64,000 nt of DNA from Micromonospora sp. NBC_01699 (GCF_036250065.1 NZ_CP109199.1:3162001-3226000), one strand, 5' to 3'; positions 7,549-16,587 are shown, numbered from the stretch's first letter. Made by a program: numbers and translations. Notes: generated from the sequence alone by a model not told the origin.

Positions 7549-8994
7549 ATGTTCAACCTATCCCCACCAGGGTCGCGGCAACTCCGCATCGTCGGGCTTG
7601 CCGCGAGTGCCCTGCTCGTGCTCGGCGTTGCGACCGCACCGCCCAGCAGCGCCCAGGAGCGGACCACCGCTCCGACCACTGTGGACGCCATACCCGGTGT
7701 CGATGAGATCTCCAGCAGCCCGAACCTGCGCCAGATCGCCAATGTACCGAAGGTGGGGCCGTTCAACACGGAGTCCGCCCTCAACAGCGACCTCGCCTTC
7801 TCGGGTAACTACCTCTTCTCCGGCAACTACGAGGGGTTCGTCATCTTCGACGTCAAGAACCCCAAGTCGCCGAAGGTCGTCTCCCAGGTGGTCTGCACCG
7901 GCTCGCAGAACGACATCTCCGTCCACGGTGACCTGTTGTTCCTGTCGACCGACTCGTCCCGCAGCGACGACTCGTGTGCCAGCACGTCCCAGTCGGCGGC
8001 CAACCCCGCCTCCTGGGAGGGCATCAAGATCTTCGACATCAAGGACAAGAAGAACCCCCGGTACATCAAGTCCGTCGAGACCAAGTGCGGGTCGCACACC
8101 AACACCCTGGTCCCGAGCAAGGACAAGAAGACGGTCTACCTGTACGTCTCGTCGTACAGCCCGAACGCCGCCTTCCCGGACTGCCAGCCGCCGCACGACC
8201 TGATCTCCATCATCAAGGTCCCGCTGAAGAAGCCGACCGACGCCGCGGTTGTGGCCACGCCGGTGCTCTTCCCGGAGGGCGGTAACCCGGGCGGTAACGG
8301 TAGCTCGGCCACCGCCGGCTGCCACGACATCACCGTCTACGCGGAGAAGGACATCGCGGCCGGCGCGTGCATGGGCGACGGTGTGCTGTTCGACATCAAG
8401 AACCGGGAAGCACCCCGAGTGATCAGCTCGGTGCGTGACACCACCAACTTCTCGTTCTGGCACTCGGCCACCTTCAACAACGAGGGCACCAAGGTCGTCT
8501 TCACCGACGAGCTCGGTGGCGGCGGCAGCCCGACCTGCAACCCGACGATCGGTGCCACCCGTGGTGCCGACGGTATCTACGACATCACCGGCCGCGGCGA
8601 CGCCCGTACGCTGGTCTTCCGTAGCTACTTCAAGATTCCGCGGGAGAACACGAACTTCGAGAACTGCGTGGCCCACAACGGCTCGCTGATCCCGGTGCTC
8701 GGCCGCGACATCATGGTGCAGGCGTGGTACCAGGGCGGCATCTCGGTCTGGGACTTCACCAACTCGGCCCAGCCGAAGGAAATCGCCTTCTGGGAGCGGG
8801 GTCCGCTCTCGGACACCCGTCTGGCGACCGGTGGATCGTGGTCGGCGTACTACTACAACGGCTACATCTACTCGAACGACATCCAGAAGGGCCTGGATGT
8901 GCTCGACCTGAACGACTGGCGTACCTGGACCGCGAAGCTCCAGCCGTACAAGGAGTTCAACCCGCAGACCCAGCCCAGCTACTGGTCCTGGTGA
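7549..8994 (+). CDS. Secreted LVIVD-repeat protein
   Basis: This is a 481-residue exported protein. Residues 1-35 form a Sec signal peptide with cleavage expected near PSSAQ. The body carries LVIVD-type beta-propeller blades: repeated units such as YEGFVIFDVKNPKSPKVV, WEGIKIFDIKDKKNPRYI and GVLFDIKNREAPRVI alternate a short beta motif with a D-x-K-N/D-P turn. Several cysteines suggest disulfides outside the cell. LVIVD proteins are surface or secreted propellers of unknown ligand. A strong terminator follows. It shares its upstream region with the DUF305 gene, so the two may be co-regulated. Confidence 0.88.
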   Translation: MFNLSPPGSRQLRIVGLAASALLVLGVATAPPSSAQERTTAPTTVDAIPGVDEISSSPNLRQIANVPKVGPFNTESALNSDLAFSGNYLFSGNYEGFVIFDVKNPKSPKVVSQVVCTGSQNDISVHGDLLFLSTDSSRSDDSCASTSQSAANPASWEGIKIFDIKDKKNPRYIKSVETKCGSHTNTLVPSKDKKTVYLYVSSYSPNAAFPDCQPPHDLISIIKVPLKKPTDAAVVATPVLFPEGGNPGGNGSSATAGCHDITVYAEKDIAAGACMGDGVLFDIKNREAPRVISSVRDTTNFSFWHSATFNNEGTKVVFTDELGGGGSPTCNPTIGATRGADGIYDITGRGDARTLVFRSYFKIPRENTNFENCVAHNGSLIPVLGRDIMVQAWYQGGISVWDFTNSAQPKEIAFWERGPLSDTRLATGGSWSAYYYNGYIYSNDIQKGLDVLDLNDWRTWTAKLQPYKEFNPQTQPSYWSW

Positions 8995-9050
8995 CCACCT
9001 CCCGGCCCCGGTAGCCACTGCTGCCGGAGCCGGGTGAACGGCTCCGCACC

Positions 9051-9095
9051 AGCGGGTCCGACCCTTCCTTGCGGAGGTCGGGCCCGCTGTTTTTT
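9051..9095 (+). terminator. Rho-independent terminator after LVIVD gene
   Basis: A 13-bp inverted repeat with one G-T pair (9051-9063 with 9076-9088) is followed directly by GTTTTTT. This is the clearest intrinsic terminator in the window. Confidence 0.9.
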
Positions 9096-9405
9096 CACGG
9101 TACGCGAACACGGGCGAACACATCGACGTACGTTGCTATCTGGATCGTCCTGTGGTCGAATGTCGGTGCGTGCCGGTCGCGAGTGGCCGTCTGCGCCAAC
9201 GGTGCCCGGGCACGGAGCGAGCGGGCGACGCTCCGGAGGTGGACCGAGTGGTGCGGGCGAGAGACACCGTCCAGATCCTCGGCGTCGGGCACCCCGGGTG
9301 AAGCCCCTGCGGTGGCCCGAGCCCACGATGCCGCAACCCACGCGCCCCGCCTTTCAGGGTGGACGCGCGAGGTGACGGCCGTGGCCGCACCGAAAGGAAA
9401 GTACG
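9096..9405. other. 310-base intergenic region upstream of LPMO
   Basis: No convincing gene is seen here. A 7-bp inverted repeat with a 9-base spacer (CGGAGCG at 9213-9219, CGCTCCG at 9229-9235) might be an operator for the LPMO gene, but it does not fit the CebR box. The RBS AAAGGA lies just upstream of the LPMO TTG start. Confidence 0.4.
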
Positions 9406-10497
9406 TTGAAATTCAGCCGCAGGCTGGCGGTCATCGCCGCCGCCGCGATCCTGGGCAGCGGGCTCCCGCTGCTCCTCAAGCCCGATGCCGCGTTGGCACA
9501 CGGGGCGATGGTGTACCCCGCGACGCGTACGTACGCGTGTTATCTCGACGGTCGCGCCGGTGGTGGCGGCGACCTGAACCCGACCAACCCCGCCTGCGCG
9601 GCTGCCGTCGCCCAGGGCGGCAAGCAGCCGCTCTGGGACTTCTACGGGGTGCTCATCGGCAACGCCGGCGGCCGGCACCGGGAGATCATCCCGGACGGCA
9701 CGCTCTGTGGCGCCGGGACGACGAAGTACGCCGCGTACAACGCGGTCTCGTCGAGCTGGCCCACGACGAACCTTCAGTCCGGCGCGGCCATCACCTTCCG
9801 CTACAACGCCTGGGCCCCGCACCCGGGCACCTGGTACCAGTACGTCACCCGCGACGGCTGGGACCCGAACGCGCCGCTGAAGTGGTCCGACCTCGACGCG
9901 ACGCCGTTCGACCAGATCACCAACCCGCCGCTGGGCAGCGGAACATCCGGTGCCGAGTACGTGTGGAACGCCCGGCTGCCCAACAAGAGCGGTCGGCACA
10001 TCATCTACTCGATCTGGCAGCGCTCCGACAGCCCGGAGGCGTTCTACAACTGCTCCGACGTCAACTTCGGCGGCACCGGCGGCCCGACCACACCGCCCCC
10101 GACCACGCCTCCGCCCACCACACCGCCCCCGACCACACCGCCGCCCACCACCGCACCGCCGACCACCCCGCCGCCCGGTGGGGGAGCCTGCACCGCCTCG
10201 GTCCGCATCGACAGCTCCTGGTCGGGCGGCTACCAGGCCACCGTGACGGTACGCAACAACGGCAGCACGGCGGTCAACCCGTGGACGGCGACCTGGACCA
10301 TGCCCGGCGGCAACACCATCAGCCAGGGCTGGAACGCCACCGTCTCGCAGAGCGGCAGTACGGCCACCGCCACCGCACCGAGTTGGGGTGCCTCACTGGC
10401 GCCGGGTGCGTCCGCGACGGTCGGGTTCATCAGCAGCGGGTCGTCCAGCCCACCGCCCAGCGGCTTCAAGCTGAACGGCGCCACCTGCACCGCCTGA
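9406..10497 (+). CDS. Secreted AA10 lytic polysaccharide monooxygenase with CBM2
   Basis: This 363-residue copper enzyme oxidatively cuts crystalline polysaccharide. The signal peptide (1-31) ends ALA before His32, which becomes the N-terminal histidine of the copper 'histidine brace'; the second brace histidine is His139 in NAWAPHPGTW. The catalytic domain (32-226) resembles cellulose-active AA10 enzymes of the streptomycete CelS2 type (YACYLDG, LNPTNPAC). A Thr/Pro-rich linker (about 227-258) leads to a C-terminal CBM2 cellulose-binding domain with conserved Trp and paired Cys. The start is TTG at 9406 behind AAAGGA. A hairpin terminator follows. Confidence 0.94.
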   Translation: MKFSRRLAVIAAAAILGSGLPLLLKPDAALAHGAMVYPATRTYACYLDGRAGGGGDLNPTNPACAAAVAQGGKQPLWDFYGVLIGNAGGRHREIIPDGTLCGAGTTKYAAYNAVSSSWPTTNLQSGAAITFRYNAWAPHPGTWYQYVTRDGWDPNAPLKWSDLDATPFDQITNPPLGSGTSGAEYVWNARLPNKSGRHIIYSIWQRSDSPEAFYNCSDVNFGGTGGPTTPPPTTPPPTTPPPTTPPPTTAPPTTPPPGGGACTASVRIDSSWSGGYQATVTVRNNGSTAVNPWTATWTMPGGNTISQGWNATVSQSGSTATATAPSWGASLAPGASATVGFISSGSSSPPPSGFKLNGATCTA

Positions 10498-10576
10498 GCC
10501 ACCGACGGTAGGCCCGCCGTGGTTCGACGCGGCCCGGCCGTACGCGGAAGGTTCTTCCGGGCTCCGCAACGGAGTG

Positions 10577-10615
10577 GGGCGGGGTGCCACCGGGTCGACC
10601 GGTGGCACCCCGCCC
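10577..10615. terminator. Bidirectional hairpin terminator
   Basis: A perfect 17-bp inverted repeat (10577-10593 with 10599-10615) with a 5-base loop lies between the LPMO gene and the convergent 111-residue gene. It could end both transcripts. Confidence 0.75.
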
Positions 10616-10761
10616 TCATCCGTCCCGCCGGGAGGAGCGAGTGGTCGCCCCGCGCATGTGGATGGAGATCGACGACTGGCTCGGCCGACCGCGCAGGAGC
10701 GACAGCGATGCCGGCTGTCCACGTTCCGGCGGCAGCCCAGCCACTGCCGTACGCGGCCCGG

Positions 10762-11097
10762 TCACGATCGGAACCCGGCCGCGGCCCGCTGGGCGAGCGC
10801 GTCCAGGACCTCGACATACGCGGCCGGCACCTCGACGTCGAGCCGCAGCCCGTCAACGTCCGGGCGAAAGGTGAACGAGAAGAACGAGCAGCAACCGCTC
10901 TCCCGGCCGGTCAGATCCCGGGCCGTCGCCTCCGCGGCCGGATCGAGGTCCCAGCGCAGCGCCGTGCTCGACAGCCGCTGCTGGCCATGCAGCGCGGTGG
11001 CGAACAGCTCATCGAATTCGGCCAGCCGCAGCGGCCGTTCAACGGTGGGCAGGGTGCATGCCTCGGGCACCCATGCGTGGTCATCGGTTGTGGTCAT
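10762..11097 (-). CDS. Conserved hypothetical protein with GCCSFF motif
   Basis: This is a 111-residue cytosolic protein beginning MTTTDDHAWVPEACTL. Its notable element is a Cys-Cys pair in ESGCCSFFSF at about residues 66-75, preceded by an AEFDELF helix and followed by a helix ending in VLDALAQRA. Similar small proteins occur in many actinobacteria, often near MerR-type regulators. The Cys pair could bind a metal, but the function is not known. No MerR gene is nearby in the window. Confidence 0.75.
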   Translation of the reverse strand: MTTTDDHAWVPEACTLPTVERPLRLAEFDELFATALHGQQRLSSTALRWDLDPAAEATARDLTGRESGCCSFFSFTFRPDVDGLRLDVEVPAAYVEVLDALAQRAAAGFRS

Positions 11098-11272
11098 GCC
11101 TCGACGGTAAACCCGCTAGGCGGATGACCGACTGATCGGATCGGACCGCAGCGATCGGGCACAGGCGGAGTGTTCCGCGCCAGCATTGCTGTCGGAAGGA
11201 GGCCGCGACGAAGGTGCTCCGCGCGCACAACCACAGCTCGGGTTCCGCCTGACCGTCGAAAGGAAGCGTCCC

Positions 11273-11767
11273 ATGGACAGCCGCGTCATCGACCGCCCCG
11301 CGTTCCGGCTCGTCGGGTACGCGACCCGGGTCCCGCTGGTCCGCCAGGGCGTCAACCCGCACATTCGCCGACATGTCGCCGCACTGTCCGACGAAGAGCA
11401 TCGCCGGCTGAAGGATTTGAGTGACACCGAGCCGACGGGTCTGCTCGCGGTCAGTGACGACCTCGACCCCGACCTCGTCGACGGCAGTGAGCTGACGTAC
11501 CTGCACGGGGTTGCCGTCTCCCGCGACGCGCCGGCGGCCGATGGGCTCGACGCCATCGAGGTCCCGGCCGGCACGTGGGCGGTCTTCCGCGCTACCGGGC
11601 TCTACCCCGAGGCCCTGCGAGAGACCTGGGCCGCGATCGCGAGCGAGTGGTTCCCGTCCAACCGGTGGCGGCTGCGGCCGGGTCCGGAAATCGTCGCGGT
11701 GGTCGAGCGCGGAGCCGACTCCAGCACCGGGACGTACGAGCTGTGGCTCCCGGTGGAACCGATATGA
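11273..11767 (+). CDS. GyrI-like / AraC effector-binding domain protein
   Basis: This is a stand-alone 164-residue domain of the GyrI-like (SOUL/BmrR-type) small-molecule-binding fold. It begins MDSRVIDRPAFRLVGYATRV and contains the two-lobed pattern ending in YELWLPVEPI. There is no DNA-binding helix, so it is likely a ligand-binding or enzymatic domain rather than a repressor. The ATG at 11273 follows the RBS AAAGGAAG; a longer frame starting at 11186 lacks conservation. It lies 93 bases before the AviRa-type gene on the same strand and may share its transcript. Confidence 0.85.
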   Translation: MDSRVIDRPAFRLVGYATRVPLVRQGVNPHIRRHVAALSDEEHRRLKDLSDTEPTGLLAVSDDLDPDLVDGSELTYLHGVAVSRDAPAADGLDAIEVPAGTWAVFRATGLYPEALRETWAAIASEWFPSNRWRLRPGPEIVAVVERGADSSTGTYELWLPVEPI

Positions 11768-11860
11768 CCGGTTCCACCGGCACCTGAGCGACATCGAGTA
11801 CACCGGCTCGGCCGCGCCGGCCAGCGCGACAGCGGTGCCAGGCGGTTATGCGGAGGTGTG

Positions 11861-12634
11861 ATGACCTATCAATTTGTCACGGAACAACATGACTACTCCG
11901 ACTTGGCCAGCGGGGCGGTGCTGCGTTCGGCGCCGGGCCACCCCGCCTTTCCGGTCCGGCTCGCGTCGGAGGTGTTCCTCCGCGCCTGGCACGCGCTGGA
12001 AGAAGCCCGACCACTGACCGTGTGGGATCCCTGCTGCGGCAGTGGTTACCTGCTCACGGTGCTGGGGCTGCTGCATCGGGACAAAATCGCCGGACTCATC
12101 GCTTCGGACATAGCCGACGATCCACTCCGGATCGCGCGGGCGAACCTTGCCCTCCTGTCCACCAGGGGGCTACGGAGGCGGACAGCCGAGCTGGACGAGC
12201 TGGCTCGCCGCTTCGGTCGGCCCTCGTACGTGAACGCGGCCGGGGCCGCACGGCGCCTACAGGAACTGCTTTCCCGGAGCGGCGGACAGGATCTGCCGCA
12301 CGTTGTCGGACAAACCGACGTCTTCGACCAACGGCAGGTCGCGGCCCTGTTGGCGGTGTCACCACAGCCGCGACTCGTGCTGACCGACGTGCCGTACGGC
12401 GAGCAGACCGCGTGGCAGGGGGCGGGTCAGGCGGAGGGTGTTCCCAACCTGCTTAGGTCGCTCGCGTCGGCGCTCCCGGCCGACACCATGATCGCGATGA
12501 TTGCCCGTGGCCGCCGCGTCCCGCTCCCGGCGGGCGTCCACGCGACGGCACGATTCAAGATCGGGACGCGGGCGGTGGTCCTGGTCCGCCTCCGGGACCT
12601 TCACGCCACGCTCGTCGGCGTATCCGGAGCATAA
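11861..12634 (+). CDS. aviRa: AviRa-type 23S rRNA guanine methyltransferase
   Basis: This is a 257-residue SAM-dependent methyltransferase strongly resembling AviRa of the avilamycin producer, which methylates a guanine in 23S rRNA (G2535) and gives orthosomycin resistance. The SAM-binding motif is VWDPCCGSGYLLTVLG (about residues 49-64), preceded by the family-typical SAPGHPAFPVRLASE. The target-site motif is LTDVPYGEQT, and LLRSLASALP and FKIGTRAVVLVR follow. The ATG at 11861 behind GGAGG is preferred over the adjoining GTG at 11858. No orthosomycin biosynthesis genes or AviRb partner are in the window. Confidence 0.9.
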   Translation: MTYQFVTEQHDYSDLASGAVLRSAPGHPAFPVRLASEVFLRAWHALEEARPLTVWDPCCGSGYLLTVLGLLHRDKIAGLIASDIADDPLRIARANLALLSTRGLRRRTAELDELARRFGRPSYVNAAGAARRLQELLSRSGGQDLPHVVGQTDVFDQRQVAALLAVSPQPRLVLTDVPYGEQTAWQGAGQAEGVPNLLRSLASALPADTMIAMIARGRRVPLPAGVHATARFKIGTRAVVLVRLRDLHATLVGVSGA

Positions 12635-12660
12635 GGAGATCGGTTCGACCCCGGCGGTGG

Positions 12661-14586
12661 TCATCCGAGCCAACGGTCGAACCAGGCGCGGGTACGCCGG
12701 AGCAGGTCGAGTTGGTGGTTGCGTTCGCGAATCGAGTGACCCGCTCGGGGATACACGACGTACTCGTGCTCGACTCCGAACCTGCGCAGCGCGCGGTGGA
12801 AGAACTCCGCCTGTGCCAACGGGACGTTGGTGTCGTTCTCGCCGTGCAGGATCAGCACCGGCGTACGGATCCGGGAGGCGTACGAGATCGGGCTGAGCCG
12901 GTCGTGGCGGTGTGGACCCGTTCCTTCCCAGCCGCTGCTGCCGCCGAGGGCGGACTCGAACGGCCCCTCTTCCCCGGTCGCGGCGAGCATGCCCCAGTCG
13001 CTGATTCCGGCTCCCATCACGGCGGCCCTGAACCGGTCGGTCTGCCCGACCGCCCAGGCGGCCATGAACCCGCCGTGGCTCCAGCCGCCGATGCCCAGCC
13101 GGGCGGGGTCGGCGACGCCGTCGGCGACGAGCAGGTCGATACCGGCGCAGATGTCGGTCCACTCATCCAGGCCGACCGCACCGGCGACGCGTACCGCGAA
13201 GTCGTGGCCGTGCCCCTTGCCACCGCGCGGGTTCGGCAGGAACACGGCGTAGCCTGCGGTCGCCAGCCACTGACCGAACGGGTCCAGGCCGAGCATGAGC
13301 CGGTCGGCGTGCCGGTTGTACGGGCCGCCGTGCACCAGCGTCACCAGCGGAAAGGGCCCCTCCTCGGGGGACCGGCCGGCGGGCAGGATCAGCAGGCCGT
13401 CGAGGGCCAGCCCGTCGGACGCCTCGTATGCCAGGCGTTCCTGAACACCCCACCGGATGTCGCGGAGTTCGGGCCTGAGGTCGGTCAGCCTCGTCAGTGG
13501 CCCGCAGGCGCGGCCGGCGTGGACGTTTCCGGGCTCGTAGGAGGTGCTGACCACCACCGCGACCGTGTCACCGCGCCGGTTCGTGGTCAACGACGTCGCG
13601 AGGCCGTCGACCCGGGCCATCTCGACGAGGTGGGGCCCGAGCGGATCGAGCCGCTGGATCGCGGTATCGAGCCCGTCGGCGACCAGCACCAGCGGCGGAC
13701 CGGTGTCGACCTGGACCAGATCGCTCGGGCAGCTGGTCGTGCCGGCGGTCAGGTTGCGGTGCTCGCCCACCGGCCCGCCGACCGGTACGGTGACATCGAG
13801 CACCGCGTGTCCGCCCACCAGGATCGGTGGGGTCTTCGCGACATATGCCAGGTGCCAGCCGTCGTCGGCGGACCACCAGACAAGCGACGACGCGTCCGCC
13901 GCCGCCGGCCCGAGGTCCCGCGTCCTGCCCCTGTCCGGGTCGAACAGGTGGAGAGCGGGCTCGACCAGGCCCGGGTCCACCTCGGGGGTCGACCAGGTGA
14001 GAACCGCCAGCATGCCGTCGTCGGGCCGCTGGGTCACCTCGACCACATGACGATCACCGAACCCGTCCGGTGTCCGGATCTCCCGGCGTCGTACGTCGAG
14101 CAGCCGCAACCGGTCCGGGCGTACGCGTTCGCCCCACACCCGGGCGTCGTCGCGCTCCCGGCGCCGACGTTCGTCCTCGGTGGACGGTTCGTCGGCCGCG
14201 ATCACGACGACCAGGTCGGGATCGGCCAGCGGGAGGTGACCCGACACCCCACCGGACCAGGACGTGACCGCCTCCACGACCCCGTCGACCAGCCGGACCC
14301 GGTGTAGCTGCGCGGTGCCACGCTCGGCCCGGTCGGAAAGGAAGTAGACCAGCGACGAATCCGCGTCCCACCGAGGCGCCGAATCGTGCGCCTCACCCGA
14401 GGTCAACCGTCGCGGCGCCCCGCCTCCGTCGGTGGCGGCGACCCAGAGTTCGCCAACCGGGTGATCACCAGCCCGTCCGACCGGGGCGACCACGTACGCG
14501 ACCCACCTGCCGTCCGGCGACAGCGCCAATGCCTGCGGAACACGACCGTCGACCACCAACTCGGCGGTGAGCTGTGTACGGGTCAC
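12661..14586 (-). CDS. S9 family serine peptidase (prolyl-oligopeptidase type)
   Basis: This 641-residue protein has an N-terminal seven-bladed propeller (about 1-370) and a C-terminal alpha/beta hydrolase (about 380-641). The catalytic triad is visible: Ser in GIGGWSHGGFMA, Asp in HGENDTNVP, and His in YPRAGHSI. There is no signal peptide, so it is probably a cytosolic acylaminoacyl- or dipeptidyl-peptidase-like enzyme that cleaves small peptides. It converges on the AviRa gene with only 26 bases between stops, and its start lies 9 bases from the end region of the flavin monooxygenase gene. Confidence 0.92.
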   Translation of the reverse strand: MTRTQLTAELVVDGRVPQALALSPDGRWVAYVVAPVGRAGDHPVGELWVAATDGGGAPRRLTSGEAHDSAPRWDADSSLVYFLSDRAERGTAQLHRVRLVDGVVEAVTSWSGGVSGHLPLADPDLVVVIAADEPSTEDERRRRERDDARVWGERVRPDRLRLLDVRRREIRTPDGFGDRHVVEVTQRPDDGMLAVLTWSTPEVDPGLVEPALHLFDPDRGRTRDLGPAAADASSLVWWSADDGWHLAYVAKTPPILVGGHAVLDVTVPVGGPVGEHRNLTAGTTSCPSDLVQVDTGPPLVLVADGLDTAIQRLDPLGPHLVEMARVDGLATSLTTNRRGDTVAVVVSTSYEPGNVHAGRACGPLTRLTDLRPELRDIRWGVQERLAYEASDGLALDGLLILPAGRSPEEGPFPLVTLVHGGPYNRHADRLMLGLDPFGQWLATAGYAVFLPNPRGGKGHGHDFAVRVAGAVGLDEWTDICAGIDLLVADGVADPARLGIGGWSHGGFMAAWAVGQTDRFRAAVMGAGISDWGMLAATGEEGPFESALGGSSGWEGTGPHRHDRLSPISYASRIRTPVLILHGENDTNVPLAQAEFFHRALRRFGVEHEYVVYPRAGHSIRERNHQLDLLRRTRAWFDRWLG

Positions 14587-14595
14587 CGGGGCACG

Positions 14596-15708
14596 CTATC
14601 GGTCAACCGCCCGCGCCGTGAAGAAGCGGGTGATGTCGTCCGCCGCGGTCGGGGACAGCATCATCGCCTGGACTCGGGTGGACATCTCGGCGATCGAACG
14701 GGTTCTGGTGAACATCGCCTCCTCGTACGTCCGGATCGCCGAGTCCGGTTCGGCGGGGTTGGCGGCGAGTTCGCCGGCGAGTTCGGCGGCGTCGAGCATG
14801 GCCTGATTGGCCCCCTCGCCGACCGGCGGCATGAGGTGCGCGGCGTCACCGATGAGGGTGATGCCCGGCCGGTTGGCCCAGCGCGCACCGATCGGCATCG
14901 CTTCGATCCGGCGCGGCGTCGGCTCGCTGTCGCCGGCCTCGATGAGTGCGGTGAGGCTCGGGTCCCAGCCGTCGAACAGGTCCAACAGAGCACGCTTACT
15001 GCGGTACGTGTCGATATCGCGGTCCTCGGCGCGCAACGAGATTCCGACTCGGATGCTGCCGTCGCCGAGGCGCTGCGCGGCGAGGATCTGGTTCGCGCCG
15101 ATGCACCACAGGTTCCCGGGGCCGACCAGCTCGGCGACCTCCGGGTGGCGCCGGTCGGCGTCGCTGATGCCCAGCTCCACCAGGGTGGCCACGTAGGACA
15201 GTTTCGCGTCGGTCAGCAGCGACCGGACGACCGAACGCGCGCCGTCCGCGCCGACGAGGATGTCGCAGTCGGTCCGGTGGCCACCATGGAACCTCAGGCC
15301 GAAGCCCCCGGCGGGTCGTGGCGTCGCCGCGACGAGCCGGTGCTGCCACGCCACCGCGTCGCCCGGGAGCGAATCGAGCAGCAGGTCACGCAGCGCCCTC
15401 CGATCGATCTCGGGACGTCCGGAGAACGAGCCGGGTGGTGGCTTGTGGTGCACGAGGGTGCGTCCGGCCGGGTCGAGGATGCGATGTTCCTCGCCCTCGG
15501 GTCGCGCCTCGGTCCGGAACCGGCCGGCGAGACCCGCCTCGGCCAGGGCGTGCTGCCCGGACTCCGGGTGCAGGTCGAGTGAGCCGCCCTGCGATCGGGC
15601 GGACCGGCTCGCCTCGCGCTCGTACACCACCGCGTCGATGCCGTGGCGGTGCAGGATCCGGGCCAGGGTCAGCCCGCCGAGGCCGCCGCCGGCGATGGCT
15701 ATTCGCAT
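14596..15708 (-). CDS. FAD-dependent monooxygenase, TetX/PHBH-like
   Basis: This is a 370-residue flavoprotein hydroxylase. The N-terminal Rossmann motif is MRIAIAGGGLGGLTLA, the second FAD motif ILVGADGARS is mid-protein, and the third is GITLIGDAAHLMPPVGEGAN. This architecture matches TetX and related group A aromatic hydroxylases acting on polyketide-like or aromatic substrates. The ATG at 15708 is fixed by the Rossmann motif. It is divergently paired with a TetR repressor whose start region overlaps a palindrome, so it is probably induced by its substrate. Tetracycline degradation is possible but unproven; antibiotic or natural-product modification is the broader inference. Confidence 0.9.
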   Translation of the reverse strand: MRIAIAGGGLGGLTLARILHRHGIDAVVYEREASRSARSQGGSLDLHPESGQHALAEAGLAGRFRTEARPEGEEHRILDPAGRTLVHHKPPPGSFSGRPEIDRRALRDLLLDSLPGDAVAWQHRLVAATPRPAGGFGLRFHGGHRTDCDILVGADGARSVVRSLLTDAKLSYVATLVELGISDADRRHPEVAELVGPGNLWCIGANQILAAQRLGDGSIRVGISLRAEDRDIDTYRSKRALLDLFDGWDPSLTALIEAGDSEPTPRRIEAMPIGARWANRPGITLIGDAAHLMPPVGEGANQAMLDAAELAGELAANPAEPDSAIRTYEEAMFTRTRSIAEMSTRVQAMMLSPTAADDITRFFTARAVDR

Positions 15709-15730
15709 CAGAGACTTCCTTACCGTACGC

Positions 15731-15747
15731 TGTATTGTGTGAATACA
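15731..15747. promoter_or_regulatory. Likely TetR operator palindrome
   Basis: TGTATTGTGTGAATACA is a perfect 6-bp inverted repeat with a 5-base centre. It sits in the 30-base gap between the monooxygenase start (15708) and the TetR gene and overlaps the TetR GTG. This is the classic arrangement for autoregulation plus repression of the divergent gene. Confidence 0.65.
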
Positions 15748-16464
15748 CCGTACCCTAGCGCGGCGGCGCCGATCTGGGAGCGGCCCGAGCCCCAGCCACG
15801 GGCCGCTCCGGTGCCGTTGACCCGCGAGAAGATCGCCGCCACGGCGATTCGGCTGGCTGACGCACACGGCCTCGACGGGCTGTCGGTTCGCAAGATCGCG
15901 ACGGAACTCGGGGTCGGTCCGATGCGGCTCTACGACTACGTGGTCAACAGATCCGAGCTGCTCGATCTGATGGTCGACGCCGTCTACGCCCGGATCGGCG
16001 AGTCGGGCCAGCACTCCGACTGGCGCGGCGCGGTCCTGGCCATCGCCCACGCGACCCGGCTCGCCACCCTTGACCACGAGTGGTTTTCCGACCTGCTCGG
16101 CGGAAGGCCACACCTGGGACCGCACGCGCTCGCCGTGGGCGAATCGACCGCGGCGGCGCTCAGCCGGGCCCCGGGCGTGCGCGGCATCGATGACCTACAG
16201 CGGGCTGTGGGAACCCTCAACGCCTTCATCATCGGAGCGCTCCGCCGAGAGGTAACCGAGCGACGTACCGCCCGTTCCACCGGCACCGACGAGTCCGCCT
16301 GGCAGGCCAGCCTCGGCCCCTACCTGACCCGTCAGCTCGAAACCGGCAGGTACCCCACCGTCGCCCGGCTCGTCGTCGACGGCGCCCACCTCGACGCCGA
16401 GGAGACCTTCCACCGCAACCTGACCACCATCCTGGACGGCATCACCGGCCATCCCGGCACCTGA
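15739..16464 (+). CDS. TetR family repressor
   Basis: This is a 241-residue repressor. The N-terminal TetR helix-turn-helix is at about residues 33-80 (LTREKIAATAIRLADAHGL, then LSVRKIATELGVGPMRLYDY). The C-terminal helical domain resembles the TetR_C class (FIIGALRREVTER). Other in-frame starts exist upstream, but the GTG at 15739 (MNTPYPSAAA) lies at the divergent promoter and within the palindrome, which suggests an almost leaderless message. It most likely controls the divergent TetX-like monooxygenase and itself. Confidence 0.88.
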   Translation: MNTPYPSAAAPIWERPEPQPRAAPVPLTREKIAATAIRLADAHGLDGLSVRKIATELGVGPMRLYDYVVNRSELLDLMVDAVYARIGESGQHSDWRGAVLAIAHATRLATLDHEWFSDLLGGRPHLGPHALAVGESTAAALSRAPGVRGIDDLQRAVGTLNAFIIGALRREVTERRTARSTGTDESAWQASLGPYLTRQLETGRYPTVARLVVDGAHLDAEETFHRNLTTILDGITGHPGT

Positions 16465-16572
16465 CGACCCTTCGGGAGGCGCCCGACCGCCGCCGGCACC
16501 TTCACCGACGACCGGGGGCGGGCGGAGGCGTTGGGTTCGGCGCGTAGGCGGGTCCTGCTATCGGGCTTGACC

Positions 16573-16587
16573 TTGACGCAGCGTCAA
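16573..16587. promoter_or_regulatory. MerR-type operator in a long-spacer promoter
   Basis: TTGACGCAGCGTCAA is a perfect 7+1+7 palindrome. It begins directly after a -35-like TTGACC (16567-16572) and ends just before -10-like TGCATG (from 16591), giving an 18-20 base spacer. A dyad filling an over-long spacer is how MerR-family activators act. The start codon of the 75-residue gene is at 16605. Confidence 0.5.

Noticed and set aside
9213-9235. 7-bp inverted repeat upstream of the LPMO gene as a cellulose-regulator site
   Set aside because: The spacing and core do not match any operator I know; it is mentioned only as a possible site.
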